Shown here piece by piece: positions 7,481-15,241 of a stretch of DNA of 64,000 nucleotides (its first letter is position 1; the number at the start of each line of letters is the position of its first letter). A model generated the notes under the pieces. It saw nothing but the letters and a program-made list of their open reading frames with translations. It had not been told where the DNA came from and ran no database searches. The stretch is from JABCPE02 sp963518845 (lineage in GTDB: Bacteria > Bacteroidota > Bacteroidia > Flavobacteriales > Weeksellaceae): assembly GCA_963518845.1 (NCBI GenBank), contig CAUQKV010000002.1, forward strand, positions 1 to 64,000. The letters are read 5' to 3'. The position numbers were made by a program, and so were the translations under genes.

Positions 7481-8446
7481 ATGAAATTGATTAAAACAAC
7501 GCTTGTTGGGATAGGACAAATCTTCCTACAAGACAATGGTTGGTCTGGATTGCTAATTACAATCGGTATGTTTTTTAGCCACTGGACATTAGGTGTAACT
7601 TGCTTCTTGGGATCTTTGATAGGAACCCTTACAGCAAAAGCATTAAAAGCTAAAGATGCAGACATAGAGTTTGGTCTTTATGGATTCAACGCAAGTTTGG
7701 CTTACATGTGTGTAATGTTTACATTTGCTACAGTTGATTCTCATCCAACATTAAATGGAACAACTCCATTACTTTGGGTTCTTGGAGCAGTAGCAGCAGT
7801 GATAGCAACAGTAATTATGCATGTGTTCGTAACTAAAGGATGGACTGCATTTACATTCCCTTTCGTAGTAACATGTTGGGTTCTTTGCTGGGCATTTGCT
7901 AAATACAATGTTTTAGGATTAGAACAAACTACACCATTTTTGCCTGATTATGAAGGAACTATAGAGTCTATCACTACACCATTCTTTGGATGGGCAGAAG
8001 TAAACTTTGGAGCGAAATTCCTTACAGGGGTATTTATCTTTTTAGCGTTAGCTGTTAGCAACCCTTCTGTAGCAATGTGGGGAACAGCAGCAGGTGTTGT
8101 AGGTCCTTTGGTAGCATACTATGTTTTAGGTATTCCTGTGAATGCAATTGTTAATGAAGCAGGAAATACAACATGGGGAACTACATTAGCAAACGGTATT
8201 TACTCATTCTCTCCAATCTTGGTAGCCTGTGCGTTTGTAACTAAATCAGGAGTGTCAAGAGCGAATTTCATCTACATCATGGTAGGAATTCTTTTAGCAG
8301 TGTTAATCCACTACGGAGTTAGTCAGTTTATGGCAACTTACACTATTGGTTTCATCGTAGCAACTTGGATTATGGAAGCTGTTCAAAAAGCAGTGAACAA
8401 ATCAAACCCAAATACTGAGGAATTAGTAAAATCATTAAATCCTTAA
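7481..8446 (+). CDS. Urea transporter (UT family channel)
   Basis: 321 residues with about ten hydrophobic helices in two homologous halves. Hallmarks of the UT/Yut family include the conserved half-repeat region GLYGFNASLAYMC near residue 65 and its partner in the second half (GIYSFSPILVACAF near residue 248), plus FLQDNGWSGLLITIGMF near the start. These channels let urea pass down its gradient across the inner membrane. Its position directly ahead of ureA feeds cytoplasmic urease; there is no UreI-type proton-gated channel in the window. Confidence 0.93.
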   Translation: MKLIKTTLVGIGQIFLQDNGWSGLLITIGMFFSHWTLGVTCFLGSLIGTLTAKALKAKDADIEFGLYGFNASLAYMCVMFTFATVDSHPTLNGTTPLLWVLGAVAAVIATVIMHVFVTKGWTAFTFPFVVTCWVLCWAFAKYNVLGLEQTTPFLPDYEGTIESITTPFFGWAEVNFGAKFLTGVFIFLALAVSNPSVAMWGTAAGVVGPLVAYYVLGIPVNAIVNEAGNTTWGTTLANGIYSFSPILVACAFVTKSGVSRANFIYIMVGILLAVLIHYGVSQFMATYTIGFIVATWIMEAVQKAVNKSNPNTEELVKSLNP

Positions 8447-8457
8447 TAAAAAAAGAA

Positions 8458-8484
8458 AATATTCAAAACCTGTGTTTTGATATT
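8458..8484 (+). other. Stem-loop between urea transporter gene and ureA
   Basis: AATATTCAAAAC (8458-8469) and GTTTTGATATT (8474-8484) form a hairpin with one bulge and a 4-nt loop. The run that follows (GTATAATAAC) is not a T-tract, so full termination is unlikely; an mRNA-processing or stabilising element separating transporter from urease subunit genes would fit. Confidence 0.45.
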
Positions 8485-8522
8485 GTATAATAACTTAATA
8501 TTAACATTTTAAATTTTTAATT

Positions 8523-8825
8523 ATGCATTTAGTACCTAGAGAAACTGAGAAGCTAATGCTTTATCTAGCTGGTAAAGTGGCTGAAGACAGAAAAAACAGA
8601 GGGTTGAAACTTAACCACCCTGAAACAGTAGCGTATATCGCTCACAAATTAATTGAAGGTGCAAGAGAAGGAAAATCTGTAGCTCAATTAATGCAAGAAG
8701 GAACTACATACTTGAGTCGTCAAGATGTAATGGATGGAGTTGCTGAAATGATCCACGATGTGCAAATCGAAGCAACTTTCCCTGACGGAACAAAATTGGT
8801 AACAGTACACCACCCAATCCACTAA
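8523..8825 (+). CDS. ureA: Urease subunit gamma
   Basis: 100 residues, full length for UreA. MHLVPRETEKLMLYLAGKVAEDRKNRGLKLNHPETVAYIA and the C-terminal TFPDGTKLVTVHHPI are the family signatures. It forms the trimeric urease core with UreB and UreC; it holds no active-site residue. Separate gamma and beta genes are the usual bacterial arrangement, unlike the fused UreA of Helicobacter. Codon use is strongly biased (AAC, CAC, TAC preferred), as in the ribosomal genes further on, suggesting high expression. Confidence 0.98.
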   Translation: MHLVPRETEKLMLYLAGKVAEDRKNRGLKLNHPETVAYIAHKLIEGAREGKSVAQLMQEGTTYLSRQDVMDGVAEMIHDVQIEATFPDGTKLVTVHHPIH

Positions 8826-8850
8826 TTTAAACTTCAAAAAAATTAAAGTT

Positions 8851-9201
8851 ATGAGTAATAATAAATATGTAGTTCCAGGAGAATACATCTTAGCTTCTGG
8901 TGACATCGAATACAACGCTGGTAAAAAAGTTCTTAAACTTAAAGTTACTAACAAAGGAGATAGACCAATCCAAGTTGGATCTCACTTCCACTTCGCTGAA
9001 ACTAACTCTGCACTTGAGTTTGACAGAAAAGCAGCTGAAGCTCACAGATTGAATGTTCCTGCAGGTCTTGCACAAAGATTTGAACCAGGTGAATCTAAAG
9101 AAGTAGAGTTGATTCCTTACGGTGGAGCTAGATCAGTAAGAGGATTTAGCCTTAGACACTTAGAAAGAAACAGAGAGGCTCTTAATTCACTAAAAAAATA
9201 A
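8851..9201 (+). CDS. ureB: Urease subunit beta
   Basis: 116 residues. Signatures PGEYILASGDIEYNAGKK, TNKGDRPIQVGSHFHFAETN and PYGGARSVRGF match UreB. This subunit packs against UreC and its HFHF segment lies near the flap over the active site. It sits 25 bp after ureA and 25 bp before ureC1, clearly in one transcription unit, and has the same high-expression codon bias. Confidence 0.98.
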   Translation: MSNNKYVVPGEYILASGDIEYNAGKKVLKLKVTNKGDRPIQVGSHFHFAETNSALEFDRKAAEAHRLNVPAGLAQRFEPGESKEVELIPYGGARSVRGFSLRHLERNREALNSLKK

Positions 9202-9226
9202 TTATTAACGATTAAAATTTAAAATC

Positions 9227-10945
9227 ATGGCTAAATTAGATAGACAAAAATATGCCTCAATGTATGGACCAACAGTTGGGGACAAAATTAGACTAGCAGA
9301 TACAGAATTGTTTGCAGAAATCGAAAGAGACTTCACAGTATACGGAGAAGAAAATAAATTCGGTGGAGGAAAAACAATGAGAGATGGTATGGCTCAGTCA
9401 GCTACTCACCTTAGAGATGAGGGAGTTCTAGACTTAGTGATTACTAACGCAACAATCATTGATTACTGGGGAATCGTAAAAGCAGATATCGGTATCAAAG
9501 ACGGAAAAATCGCTGGTATTGGTAAAGCAGGTAACCCAAATACAATGGATGGAGTAACATCAGGAATGGTTATCGGAGCATCTACAGAAGCGTTAGGAGG
9601 TGAAGGTCACATCTTTACAGCTGGTGGTATCGATACTCACATTCACTACATCTGTCCACAACAAGTAGAAACTGCATTAGCAGGAGGTATTACTACATTC
9701 ATCGGAGGTGGTACAGGACCTAACCACGGAACATTGGCTACAACTATTGCTCCAGGTGCTTGGAACCTAAGAAAAATGTTCGAAGGTTTAGACAGCCTAC
9801 CAATGAACTTTGGATTGTTCGGTAAAGGTAACTCTTCTTCTGAAGAAGCTCTTGTAGAACAAATCGAAGCTGGTGCTCTAGGTCTTAAATTACATGAAGA
9901 CTGGGGATCTACACCATCTGCTATCGACTCTTGTTTGACAGTTTGTGATCAATTAGATGTACAAGCTACTATCCACACGGATACATTGAACGAAGCAGGA
10001 TTCGTAGAAGATACAATGAGAGCGATCAATGGTAGAACTATCCACACTTTCCACACAGAGGGAGCAGGAGGTGGACACGCGCCAGACATCATCACAGTAG
10101 CATCTTACCCGAATGTATTGCCAGCATCAACAAACCCAACTAAGCCATTCACAGTTAACACAATTGATGAGCACTTAGATATGTTGATGGTGTGCCACCA
10201 CTTGGATAAAAATGTAAAAGAGGATGTATCTTTCGCAGACTCTAGAATTAGAAGAGAGACTATCGCAGCAGAAGATATCCTTCACGATATGGGAGTATTC
10301 TCTATCATGTCATCTGACTCTCAAGCGATGGGTAGACCAGGTGAAGTAATCACAAGAACATTCCAAACCGCTGACAAGATGAAGAAGCAATTCGGACCAT
10401 TGCCAGAAGATGAAGGAACAGGAAATGATAACTTCAGAATTAAGAGATATATTTCTAAAGTAACTATCAACCCAGCGATTGCACACGGTATCCAAAGATA
10501 TATTGGGTCAATCGAAGTTGGAAAGATGGCAGACTTAGTAATGTGGAGACCAGACATGTTTGGTGCTAAGCCAGAGATGATCATCAAAGGAGGATTCGTA
10601 TCTTACTCTAAAATGGGAGATCCAAACGCATCAATCCCAACTCCACAACCAGTATTCTGGAGACCAATGTTCGGAAGCTACGGAAAAGCAAATACTGAAA
10701 CTTCAGCATTCTTCGTATCTAAAGTATCTTTAGAGAAAGGAATCGTTCAGTCTTACGGATTAGGTAAAAAATTATTACCAGTAATCGGATGTAGATTTAT
10801 CGGAAAATCTGATATGATCCACAACGATGCGATGCCTAAGATTGAGGTAAATGCTCAAACTCACGAAGTGAAAGTAGATGGTAAACCATGTGTATGTGAG
10901 CCAGCTAGCAAACTTCCAATGGGACAATTATACTTCATGTTCTAA
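9227..10945 (+). CDS. ureC: Urease subunit alpha, copy 1 (catalytic)
   Basis: 572 residues, complete. It carries the di-nickel centre: His138 and His140 (THIHYICPQQ), the lysine to be carbamylated Lys221 (GLKLHEDWG), His250, His276 (HTFHTEGAGGGHAPD) and Asp364 (SSDSQAMGRPGE); the flap has Cys323-His324 (MVCHHLD). All are offset by four from the Klebsiella numbering, so nothing is missing. It hydrolyses urea to ammonia and carbamate with UreA and UreB. A hairpin terminator follows at 10978, before a second, 93%-like copy of the gene. Bases 9300-9573 and 9956-10593 are identical to that copy. Confidence 0.98.
   Translation: MAKLDRQKYASMYGPTVGDKIRLADTELFAEIERDFTVYGEENKFGGGKTMRDGMAQSATHLRDEGVLDLVITNATIIDYWGIVKADIGIKDGKIAGIGKAGNPNTMDGVTSGMVIGASTEALGGEGHIFTAGGIDTHIHYICPQQVETALAGGITTFIGGGTGPNHGTLATTIAPGAWNLRKMFEGLDSLPMNFGLFGKGNSSSEEALVEQIEAGALGLKLHEDWGSTPSAIDSCLTVCDQLDVQATIHTDTLNEAGFVEDTMRAINGRTIHTFHTEGAGGGHAPDIITVASYPNVLPASTNPTKPFTVNTIDEHLDMLMVCHHLDKNVKEDVSFADSRIRRETIAAEDILHDMGVFSIMSSDSQAMGRPGEVITRTFQTADKMKKQFGPLPEDEGTGNDNFRIKRYISKVTINPAIAHGIQRYIGSIEVGKMADLVMWRPDMFGAKPEMIIKGGFVSYSKMGDPNASIPTPQPVFWRPMFGSYGKANTETSAFFVSKVSLEKGIVQSYGLGKKLLPVIGCRFIGKSDMIHNDAMPKIEVNAQTHEVKVDGKPCVCEPASKLPMGQLYFMF
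9300..9573 (+). repeat. 274-bp exact repeat, ureC1 copy of block A
   Basis: Identical base for base to 11242-11515 in ureC2 by direct comparison. It covers codons about 25-116 and ends at a silent C/T difference in an isoleucine codon. Confidence 0.9.
9956..10593 (+). repeat. 638-bp exact repeat, ureC1 copy of block B
   Basis: Identical to 11898-12535 in ureC2, including third codon positions. It spans the active-site region from His250 through Asp364 and ends at the Gly-Gly before the C-terminal divergence. Confidence 0.9.
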
Positions 10946-10977
10946 GAAATTAGAATATAAAGATAAAACCATATTTC

Positions 10978-11012
10978 AAATCAGTCATACCTTTGGTATG
11001 GCTGATTTTTTA
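10978..11012 (+). terminator. Terminator between ureC1 and ureC2
   Basis: AATCAGTCATACC (10979-10991) pairs with GGTATGGCTGATT (10995-11007, one G-T wobble) over a 3-nt loop, followed by T to 11012. It would end or attenuate the ureABC1 transcript. Confidence 0.85.
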
Positions 11013-11085
11013 TTACCTAAATGTTAAAAAACGAGAAACATAACAAAAATCATGTTTTTTAATTTTTTTTCTGAAAAACATTCGA

Positions 11086-11093
11086 TAAATTTG
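11086..11093 (+). promoter_or_regulatory. Promoter -7 box ahead of ureC2
   Basis: TAAATTTG at 11086-11093 matches TAnnTTTG; no exact TTG lies 19 bp upstream (region is T-rich). With a terminator just before it, it would give ureC2 its own transcript with a leader of about 70 nt. Confidence 0.5.
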
Positions 11094-11168
11094 CATGTTA
11101 ATAAATCGTGTTAATAAAATGAAATTTGTAACACAAATATAAGTCAAATAATAAAAGAATAATTACTT

Positions 11169-12887
11169 ATGGCAAAGATCGACAGACAGAAGTATGCCTC
11201 AATGTACGGACCAACAGTTGGGGACAAAATTAGATTAGCAAATACAGAATTGTTTGCAGAAATCGAAAGAGACTTCACAGTATACGGAGAAGAAAATAAA
11301 TTCGGTGGAGGAAAAACAATGAGAGATGGTATGGCTCAGTCAGCTACTCACCTTAGAGATGAGGGAGTTCTAGACTTAGTGATTACTAACGCAACAATCA
11401 TTGATTACTGGGGAATCGTAAAAGCAGATATCGGTATCAAAGACGGAAAAATCGCTGGTATTGGTAAAGCAGGTAACCCAAATACAATGGATGGAGTAAC
11501 ATCAGGAATGGTTATTGGAGCATCTACAGAAGCTTTAGGAGGTGAAGGTCACATCTTTACAGCTGGTGCTATCGATACTCACATCCACTACATCTGTCCA
11601 CAGCAGATAGAGACTGCATTAGCAGGAGGAACAACTACTTTTGTAGGAGGTGGTACAGGACCTAACCACGGAACATTGGCTACAACTATTACTCCAGGTG
11701 CTTGGAACATTAGAAAAATGTTTGAGGCTTTGGATGGTTTACCAATGAACTTCGGTATCTTTGGTAAAGGTAACTCTTCTTCTGAGGAAGCAATCATTGA
11801 ACAAATCGAAGCGGGAGTTTTCGGTCTTAAATTACACGAAGACTGGGGATCTACACCATCTGCTATTGACTCTTGTTTGACTATTTGTGATAAATATGAT
11901 GTACAAGCTACTATCCACACGGATACATTGAACGAAGCAGGATTCGTAGAAGATACAATGAGAGCGATCAATGGTAGAACTATCCACACTTTCCACACAG
12001 AGGGAGCAGGAGGTGGACACGCGCCAGACATCATCACAGTAGCATCTTACCCGAATGTATTGCCAGCATCAACAAACCCAACTAAGCCATTCACAGTTAA
12101 CACAATTGATGAGCACTTAGATATGTTGATGGTGTGCCACCACTTGGATAAAAATGTAAAAGAGGATGTATCTTTCGCAGACTCTAGAATTAGAAGAGAG
12201 ACTATCGCAGCAGAAGATATCCTTCACGATATGGGAGTATTCTCTATCATGTCATCTGACTCTCAAGCGATGGGTAGACCAGGTGAAGTAATCACAAGAA
12301 CATTCCAAACCGCTGACAAGATGAAGAAGCAATTCGGACCATTGCCAGAAGATGAAGGAACAGGAAATGATAACTTCAGAATTAAGAGATATATTTCTAA
12401 AGTAACTATCAACCCAGCGATTGCACACGGTATCCAAAGATATATTGGGTCAATCGAAGTTGGAAAGATGGCAGACTTAGTAATGTGGAGACCAGACATG
12501 TTTGGTGCTAAGCCAGAGATGATCATCAAAGGAGGTATGGTATCTTATGCTAAAATGGGAGATCCAAACGCATCTATCCCAACTCCACAACCAATATTCT
12601 GGAGGCCAATGTTCGGAAGCTATGGAAAAGCAAATACTGAATGTTCAGCATTCTTCGTATCTAAAGTATCTTTAGAAAAAGGAATCGTACAGTCTTACGG
12701 ATTAGGTAAAAAATTATTACCAGCGAAAGGATGTAGAACAGTAGGAAAAGCGGATATGTATCACAACGATGCAATGCCTAAGATTGAGGTAAATCCACAA
12801 ACACATGAAGTGAAAGTAGATGGTATGCCATGTGTATGTGAGCCAGCAGACAAACTTCCAATGGGACAATTATATTTCATGTTCTAA
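11169..12887 (+). CDS. ureC: Urease subunit alpha, copy 2 (catalytic)
   Basis: 572 residues, aligned to copy 1 without a gap. All metal ligands, the carbamylated lysine and the flap Cys-His are kept, so it should be catalytic if assembled and metallated. Amino-acid changes are clustered: residues 130-245 (AGGIDT to AGAIDT, GGITTFIGGG to GGTTTFVGGG, LDSLPMNFGLF to LDGLPMNFGIF, GALGLK to GVFGLK, VCDQLD to ICDKYD) and the C-terminus (FVSYSK to MVSYAK, PVIGCRFIGKSDMIHN to PAKGCRTVGKADMYHN). It has its own -7 box and terminators on both sides and no ureA/ureB partner, so it must share subunits with copy 1 or substitute for it. Confidence 0.97.
   Translation: MAKIDRQKYASMYGPTVGDKIRLANTELFAEIERDFTVYGEENKFGGGKTMRDGMAQSATHLRDEGVLDLVITNATIIDYWGIVKADIGIKDGKIAGIGKAGNPNTMDGVTSGMVIGASTEALGGEGHIFTAGAIDTHIHYICPQQIETALAGGTTTFVGGGTGPNHGTLATTITPGAWNIRKMFEALDGLPMNFGIFGKGNSSSEEAIIEQIEAGVFGLKLHEDWGSTPSAIDSCLTICDKYDVQATIHTDTLNEAGFVEDTMRAINGRTIHTFHTEGAGGGHAPDIITVASYPNVLPASTNPTKPFTVNTIDEHLDMLMVCHHLDKNVKEDVSFADSRIRRETIAAEDILHDMGVFSIMSSDSQAMGRPGEVITRTFQTADKMKKQFGPLPEDEGTGNDNFRIKRYISKVTINPAIAHGIQRYIGSIEVGKMADLVMWRPDMFGAKPEMIIKGGMVSYAKMGDPNASIPTPQPIFWRPMFGSYGKANTECSAFFVSKVSLEKGIVQSYGLGKKLLPAKGCRTVGKADMYHNDAMPKIEVNPQTHEVKVDGMPCVCEPADKLPMGQLYFMF
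11242..11515 (+). repeat. 274-bp exact repeat, ureC2 copy of block A
   Basis: Partner of 9300-9573, offset 1942 bp, no differences. Confidence 0.9.
11898..12535 (+). repeat. 638-bp exact repeat, ureC2 copy of block B
   Basis: Partner of 9956-10593, offset 1942 bp, no differences across 638 bases, while sequence immediately on both sides differs. Confidence 0.9.
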
Positions 12888-12910
12888 TAGAATTGAAATT
12901 TAGAAATAGA

Positions 12911-12937
12911 ACCACCTTTATTAAAAGGTGGTTTTTT
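12911..12937 (+). terminator. Terminator after ureC2
   Basis: ACCACCTTT (12911-12919) pairs perfectly with AAAGGTGGT (12924-12932), loop of 4, then T to 12937. Confidence 0.9.
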
Positions 12938-13314
12938 GTTATTATTTTGTAAAAAAGTAACAAAAATATTTTTTTATTTGAAATAAGTTTTATAAATTTG
13001 TGTCATCAAAATGATAAAGATAACACCTTTAGAATTGTTTTTTTAGTAATCTATTATAATTTAGTCGTTGAAGTCAGAGAGAGGCCCAATAAACTTATAA
13101 TATCATTTTTAGCTTTGTAATATTTTGGTTTTTAGATGGTTATTGGGCTGTTTCTGATTTATTTTATTGGAAAAATAAAAAGGCTGTTATATATCATATA
13201 ATTATGATGCTTTTATCTACTTTTTTTATTGTATTTTTGAACTCGTTTAAATCCTGAATGGATGGAAAAGGGATTTTTTTATTTTTAAGATATTGATAAT
13301 TTAAAAATGAGCCT
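12938..13314 (+). promoter_or_regulatory. Gene-free region upstream of ureE with promoters and inverted repeats
   Basis: 377 bp without a gene. It holds three -7-like boxes: TAAATTTG (12993-13000), TAGCTTTG (13110-13117) and TATTTTTG (13232-13239). A perfect 9-bp inverted repeat GCCCAATAA / TTATTGGGC (13084-13092 and 13140-13148) brackets the middle box, and ATCATA-N4-TATGAT lies at 13193-13208. The accessory genes ureEFGD are thus probably transcribed and perhaps regulated apart from the structural genes. No known riboswitch is recognised. Confidence 0.55.
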
Positions 13315-13827
13315 ATGTTAGTGGTTTCTGAGGTAATTCGAAATGCAAAAGGAGAGGATTTATCCTCAAAAGAAGTAGATTTTTTTGATATAGAATGGTT
13401 TGAATCTACAAGAAAACTTTTGCGCAAAGTCAGTCATAAAGGTGAGGAAGTAGGTTTAAGAATATTGAAAGAAAATCTTAGACTAAAACATCATGATGTG
13501 CTATGGGAAGATGGGAATAAAATATTGCTGGTCAATGTATTACCATCTGATGCGGTGGTGGTTCAGCCGAAGACAATGAGAGAAATGGGAACTATCTGTT
13601 TTGAGATTGGTAATCAGCACATTCCTATTTTCATTGAGAATGATGAGATTATCATACCTTATGAAGATCCTATTTTTAATTTGCTGAAAAAAGGCGGATA
13701 TGAGCCGTTCAAAGCACAAAGAATTTTTGAAGACATGCTGAAAGCATCATCTGACCACGAAGCTCCTGCAAAGGATCATAAGATAGACACAGAACAGCTT
13801 TTTTCAAAAGTTTTTCCAAGTAAATAA
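13315..13827 (+). CDS. ureE: Urease accessory protein UreE (nickel carrier)
   Basis: 170 residues. The C-terminal domain contains the conserved GNQHIP motif with His102, equal to the nickel-binding His96 of Klebsiella UreE, preceded by LKHHDVLWEDGNKILLVNV. UreE brings nickel to the UreD-F-G-apoenzyme complex. The tail has only scattered histidines (DHEAPAKDH), not the long His-run seen in some bacteria. The ATG at 13315 is the first in frame; an ATG at 13307 is out of frame and stops after four codons. First gene of the accessory group. Confidence 0.95.
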   Translation: MLVVSEVIRNAKGEDLSSKEVDFFDIEWFESTRKLLRKVSHKGEEVGLRILKENLRLKHHDVLWEDGNKILLVNVLPSDAVVVQPKTMREMGTICFEIGNQHIPIFIENDEIIIPYEDPIFNLLKKGGYEPFKAQRIFEDMLKASSDHEAPAKDHKIDTEQLFSKVFPSK

Positions 13828-13864
13828 AAAGACTAAATTATAATAGATAAAAAACAGAAATAAA

Positions 13865-14560
13865 ATGAAGGTAAATTCACTAATAAGTCTATTACACATT
13901 GCTGACCCGACTTTGCCGATTGGGGGATACTCTCACTCAAATGGTTTGGAAACTTATGTGCAGAAAGGACTTGTAAACAGTACGGAGACGGCGGCTTTAT
14001 TTCTTAATAATATGCTGTCCAGCAGTATATTACATAATGATGCGGCTTATGTGAGATTAGCTTATGAAGCTATGAAAGAAAAAGACAGCTACGAAAGAAT
14101 AGTTGTTTTGGATGAGGAATGTAGTGCAATGAAGAGTCCAAGAGAAATTCGTGAGGCGAGCCACAAACTAGGAACGAGATTGCTGAAAATCTTCATTGAA
14201 GAAGGGCAAAAGTGCGATTTCTTGACAAAATTTGGAGATTATGTAACTAAAAATATCAGCGTGGGGAACTATCCTGTGGTATATGGTGCATTGTGCTTTT
14301 TGATGGAAATTCCTTTGGAAGAGGCGATTACAGCATTTTATTTCTCTACGGCTACGGGTATGGTGACTAATGCGGTTAAGTTGGTTCCACTTGGTCAGCT
14401 TGAAGGGCAGAAAATTCTTTTTGAAGTGAAAAGAAATATTCCTTCTTGGGTAGAAAAAACCATGAATTTGGAAGAAGAAAAAATCGGTCTTTCTAATGTA
14501 GGATTTGATTTGAGATCTATGCAGCACGAGAGATTGTATTCAAGATTGTATATGAGTTAA
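13865..14560 (+). CDS. ureF: Urease accessory protein UreF
   Basis: 231 residues, all-helical. N-terminal signature ADPTLPIGGYSHSNGLETYVQKG and later YFSTATGMVTNAVKLVPLGQ...GQ identify UreF. It bridges UreD and the GTPase UreG on apo-urease and gates GTP use and nickel passage. 37 bp after ureE and 40 bp before ureG; same unit. Confidence 0.96.
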   Translation: MKVNSLISLLHIADPTLPIGGYSHSNGLETYVQKGLVNSTETAALFLNNMLSSSILHNDAAYVRLAYEAMKEKDSYERIVVLDEECSAMKSPREIREASHKLGTRLLKIFIEEGQKCDFLTKFGDYVTKNISVGNYPVVYGALCFLMEIPLEEAITAFYFSTATGMVTNAVKLVPLGQLEGQKILFEVKRNIPSWVEKTMNLEEEKIGLSNVGFDLRSMQHERLYSRLYMS

Positions 14561-14600
14561 GGATTAAAAATATTGAAGTATAACAAAAAATTATAACAAA

Positions 14601-15239
14601 ATGGCAAATAGAAAATATATTAAAATTGGTGTAGCTGGTCCTGTAGGTGCTGGAAAAACTGCTTTGATAGAGGTTTTATCAAGAAAAATGATGGATGATT
14701 ATTATGTTTGTGTAATCACCAATGATGTTTATACTAACGAGGACGAAAAATTCCTTCAAAAAAATAGTAAATTACCAAAAGATAGAATTGCAGGGGTAGA
14801 AACAGGAGGATGTCCTCACACAGCGATTAGAGAGGATGCGAGTATGAACCTAGAAGCAGTAGATGAAATGGCTGCTAAACACCCAGACATGGAAATTCTT
14901 TTCGTGGAGAGTGGAGGTGATAACCTTTCTGCTACATTTAGCCCAGAATTGGCTGATTTGACAATATTCGTAATTGATGTGGCAGCTGGTGAAAAAATCC
15001 CAAGAAAAGGAGGGCCTGGTATTACAAGATCTGACTTGTTGATGATTAATAAATTTGACTTAGCTCCATTAGTAGGTGCTGATCTAGCAGTAATGGAAAG
15101 CGATGCGAAGAGAATGAGACAAGGGCGTCCATTTGTATTCACAAACTTGAAAACAGAAGAGGGAGTAGATGCTGTTATCGGATGGATTAAGAAATATGCT
15201 CTTTTAGAAGATATTGAAGAACCTGCAATTATCAGATAA
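14601..15239 (+). CDS. ureG: Urease accessory GTPase UreG
   Basis: 212 residues. P-loop GPVGAGKTALIE near residue 11, VITNDVYTNEDE, and ETGGCPHTAIREDASMN with the Cys-Pro-His nickel site that dimerises UreG around one metal ion; NKxD is present as NKFDLAP. It supplies GTP-driven nickel delivery to urease. It is homologous to HypB, encoded 7 kb upstream in the same locus; the two may exchange nickel, as reported in Helicobacter. The stop precedes ureD by 2 bp. Confidence 0.98.
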   Translation: MANRKYIKIGVAGPVGAGKTALIEVLSRKMMDDYYVCVITNDVYTNEDEKFLQKNSKLPKDRIAGVETGGCPHTAIREDASMNLEAVDEMAAKHPDMEILFVESGGDNLSATFSPELADLTIFVIDVAAGEKIPRKGGPGITRSDLLMINKFDLAPLVGADLAVMESDAKRMRQGRPFVFTNLKTEEGVDAVIGWIKKYALLEDIEEPAIIR

Positions 15240-15241
15240 TT

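Noticed and set aside
10310..10587. Minus-strand frames of 61 and 88 codons present identically in both ureC genes (also 12252-12529)
   Set aside because: They are mirror frames of the 638-bp identical block; their conservation is a by-product of ureC identity.
11169..12887. ureC2 as a pseudogene or assembly duplicate
   Set aside because: It is full length, aligned without gaps, keeps all active-site residues, and has distinct flanks and many changes outside the identical blocks, so neither decay nor a simple assembly artefact explains it.
12938..13314. Nickel/cobalt riboswitch ahead of ureE
   Set aside because: The region has dyads but I cannot find the conserved four-way junction or its GGGACAG-type elements.
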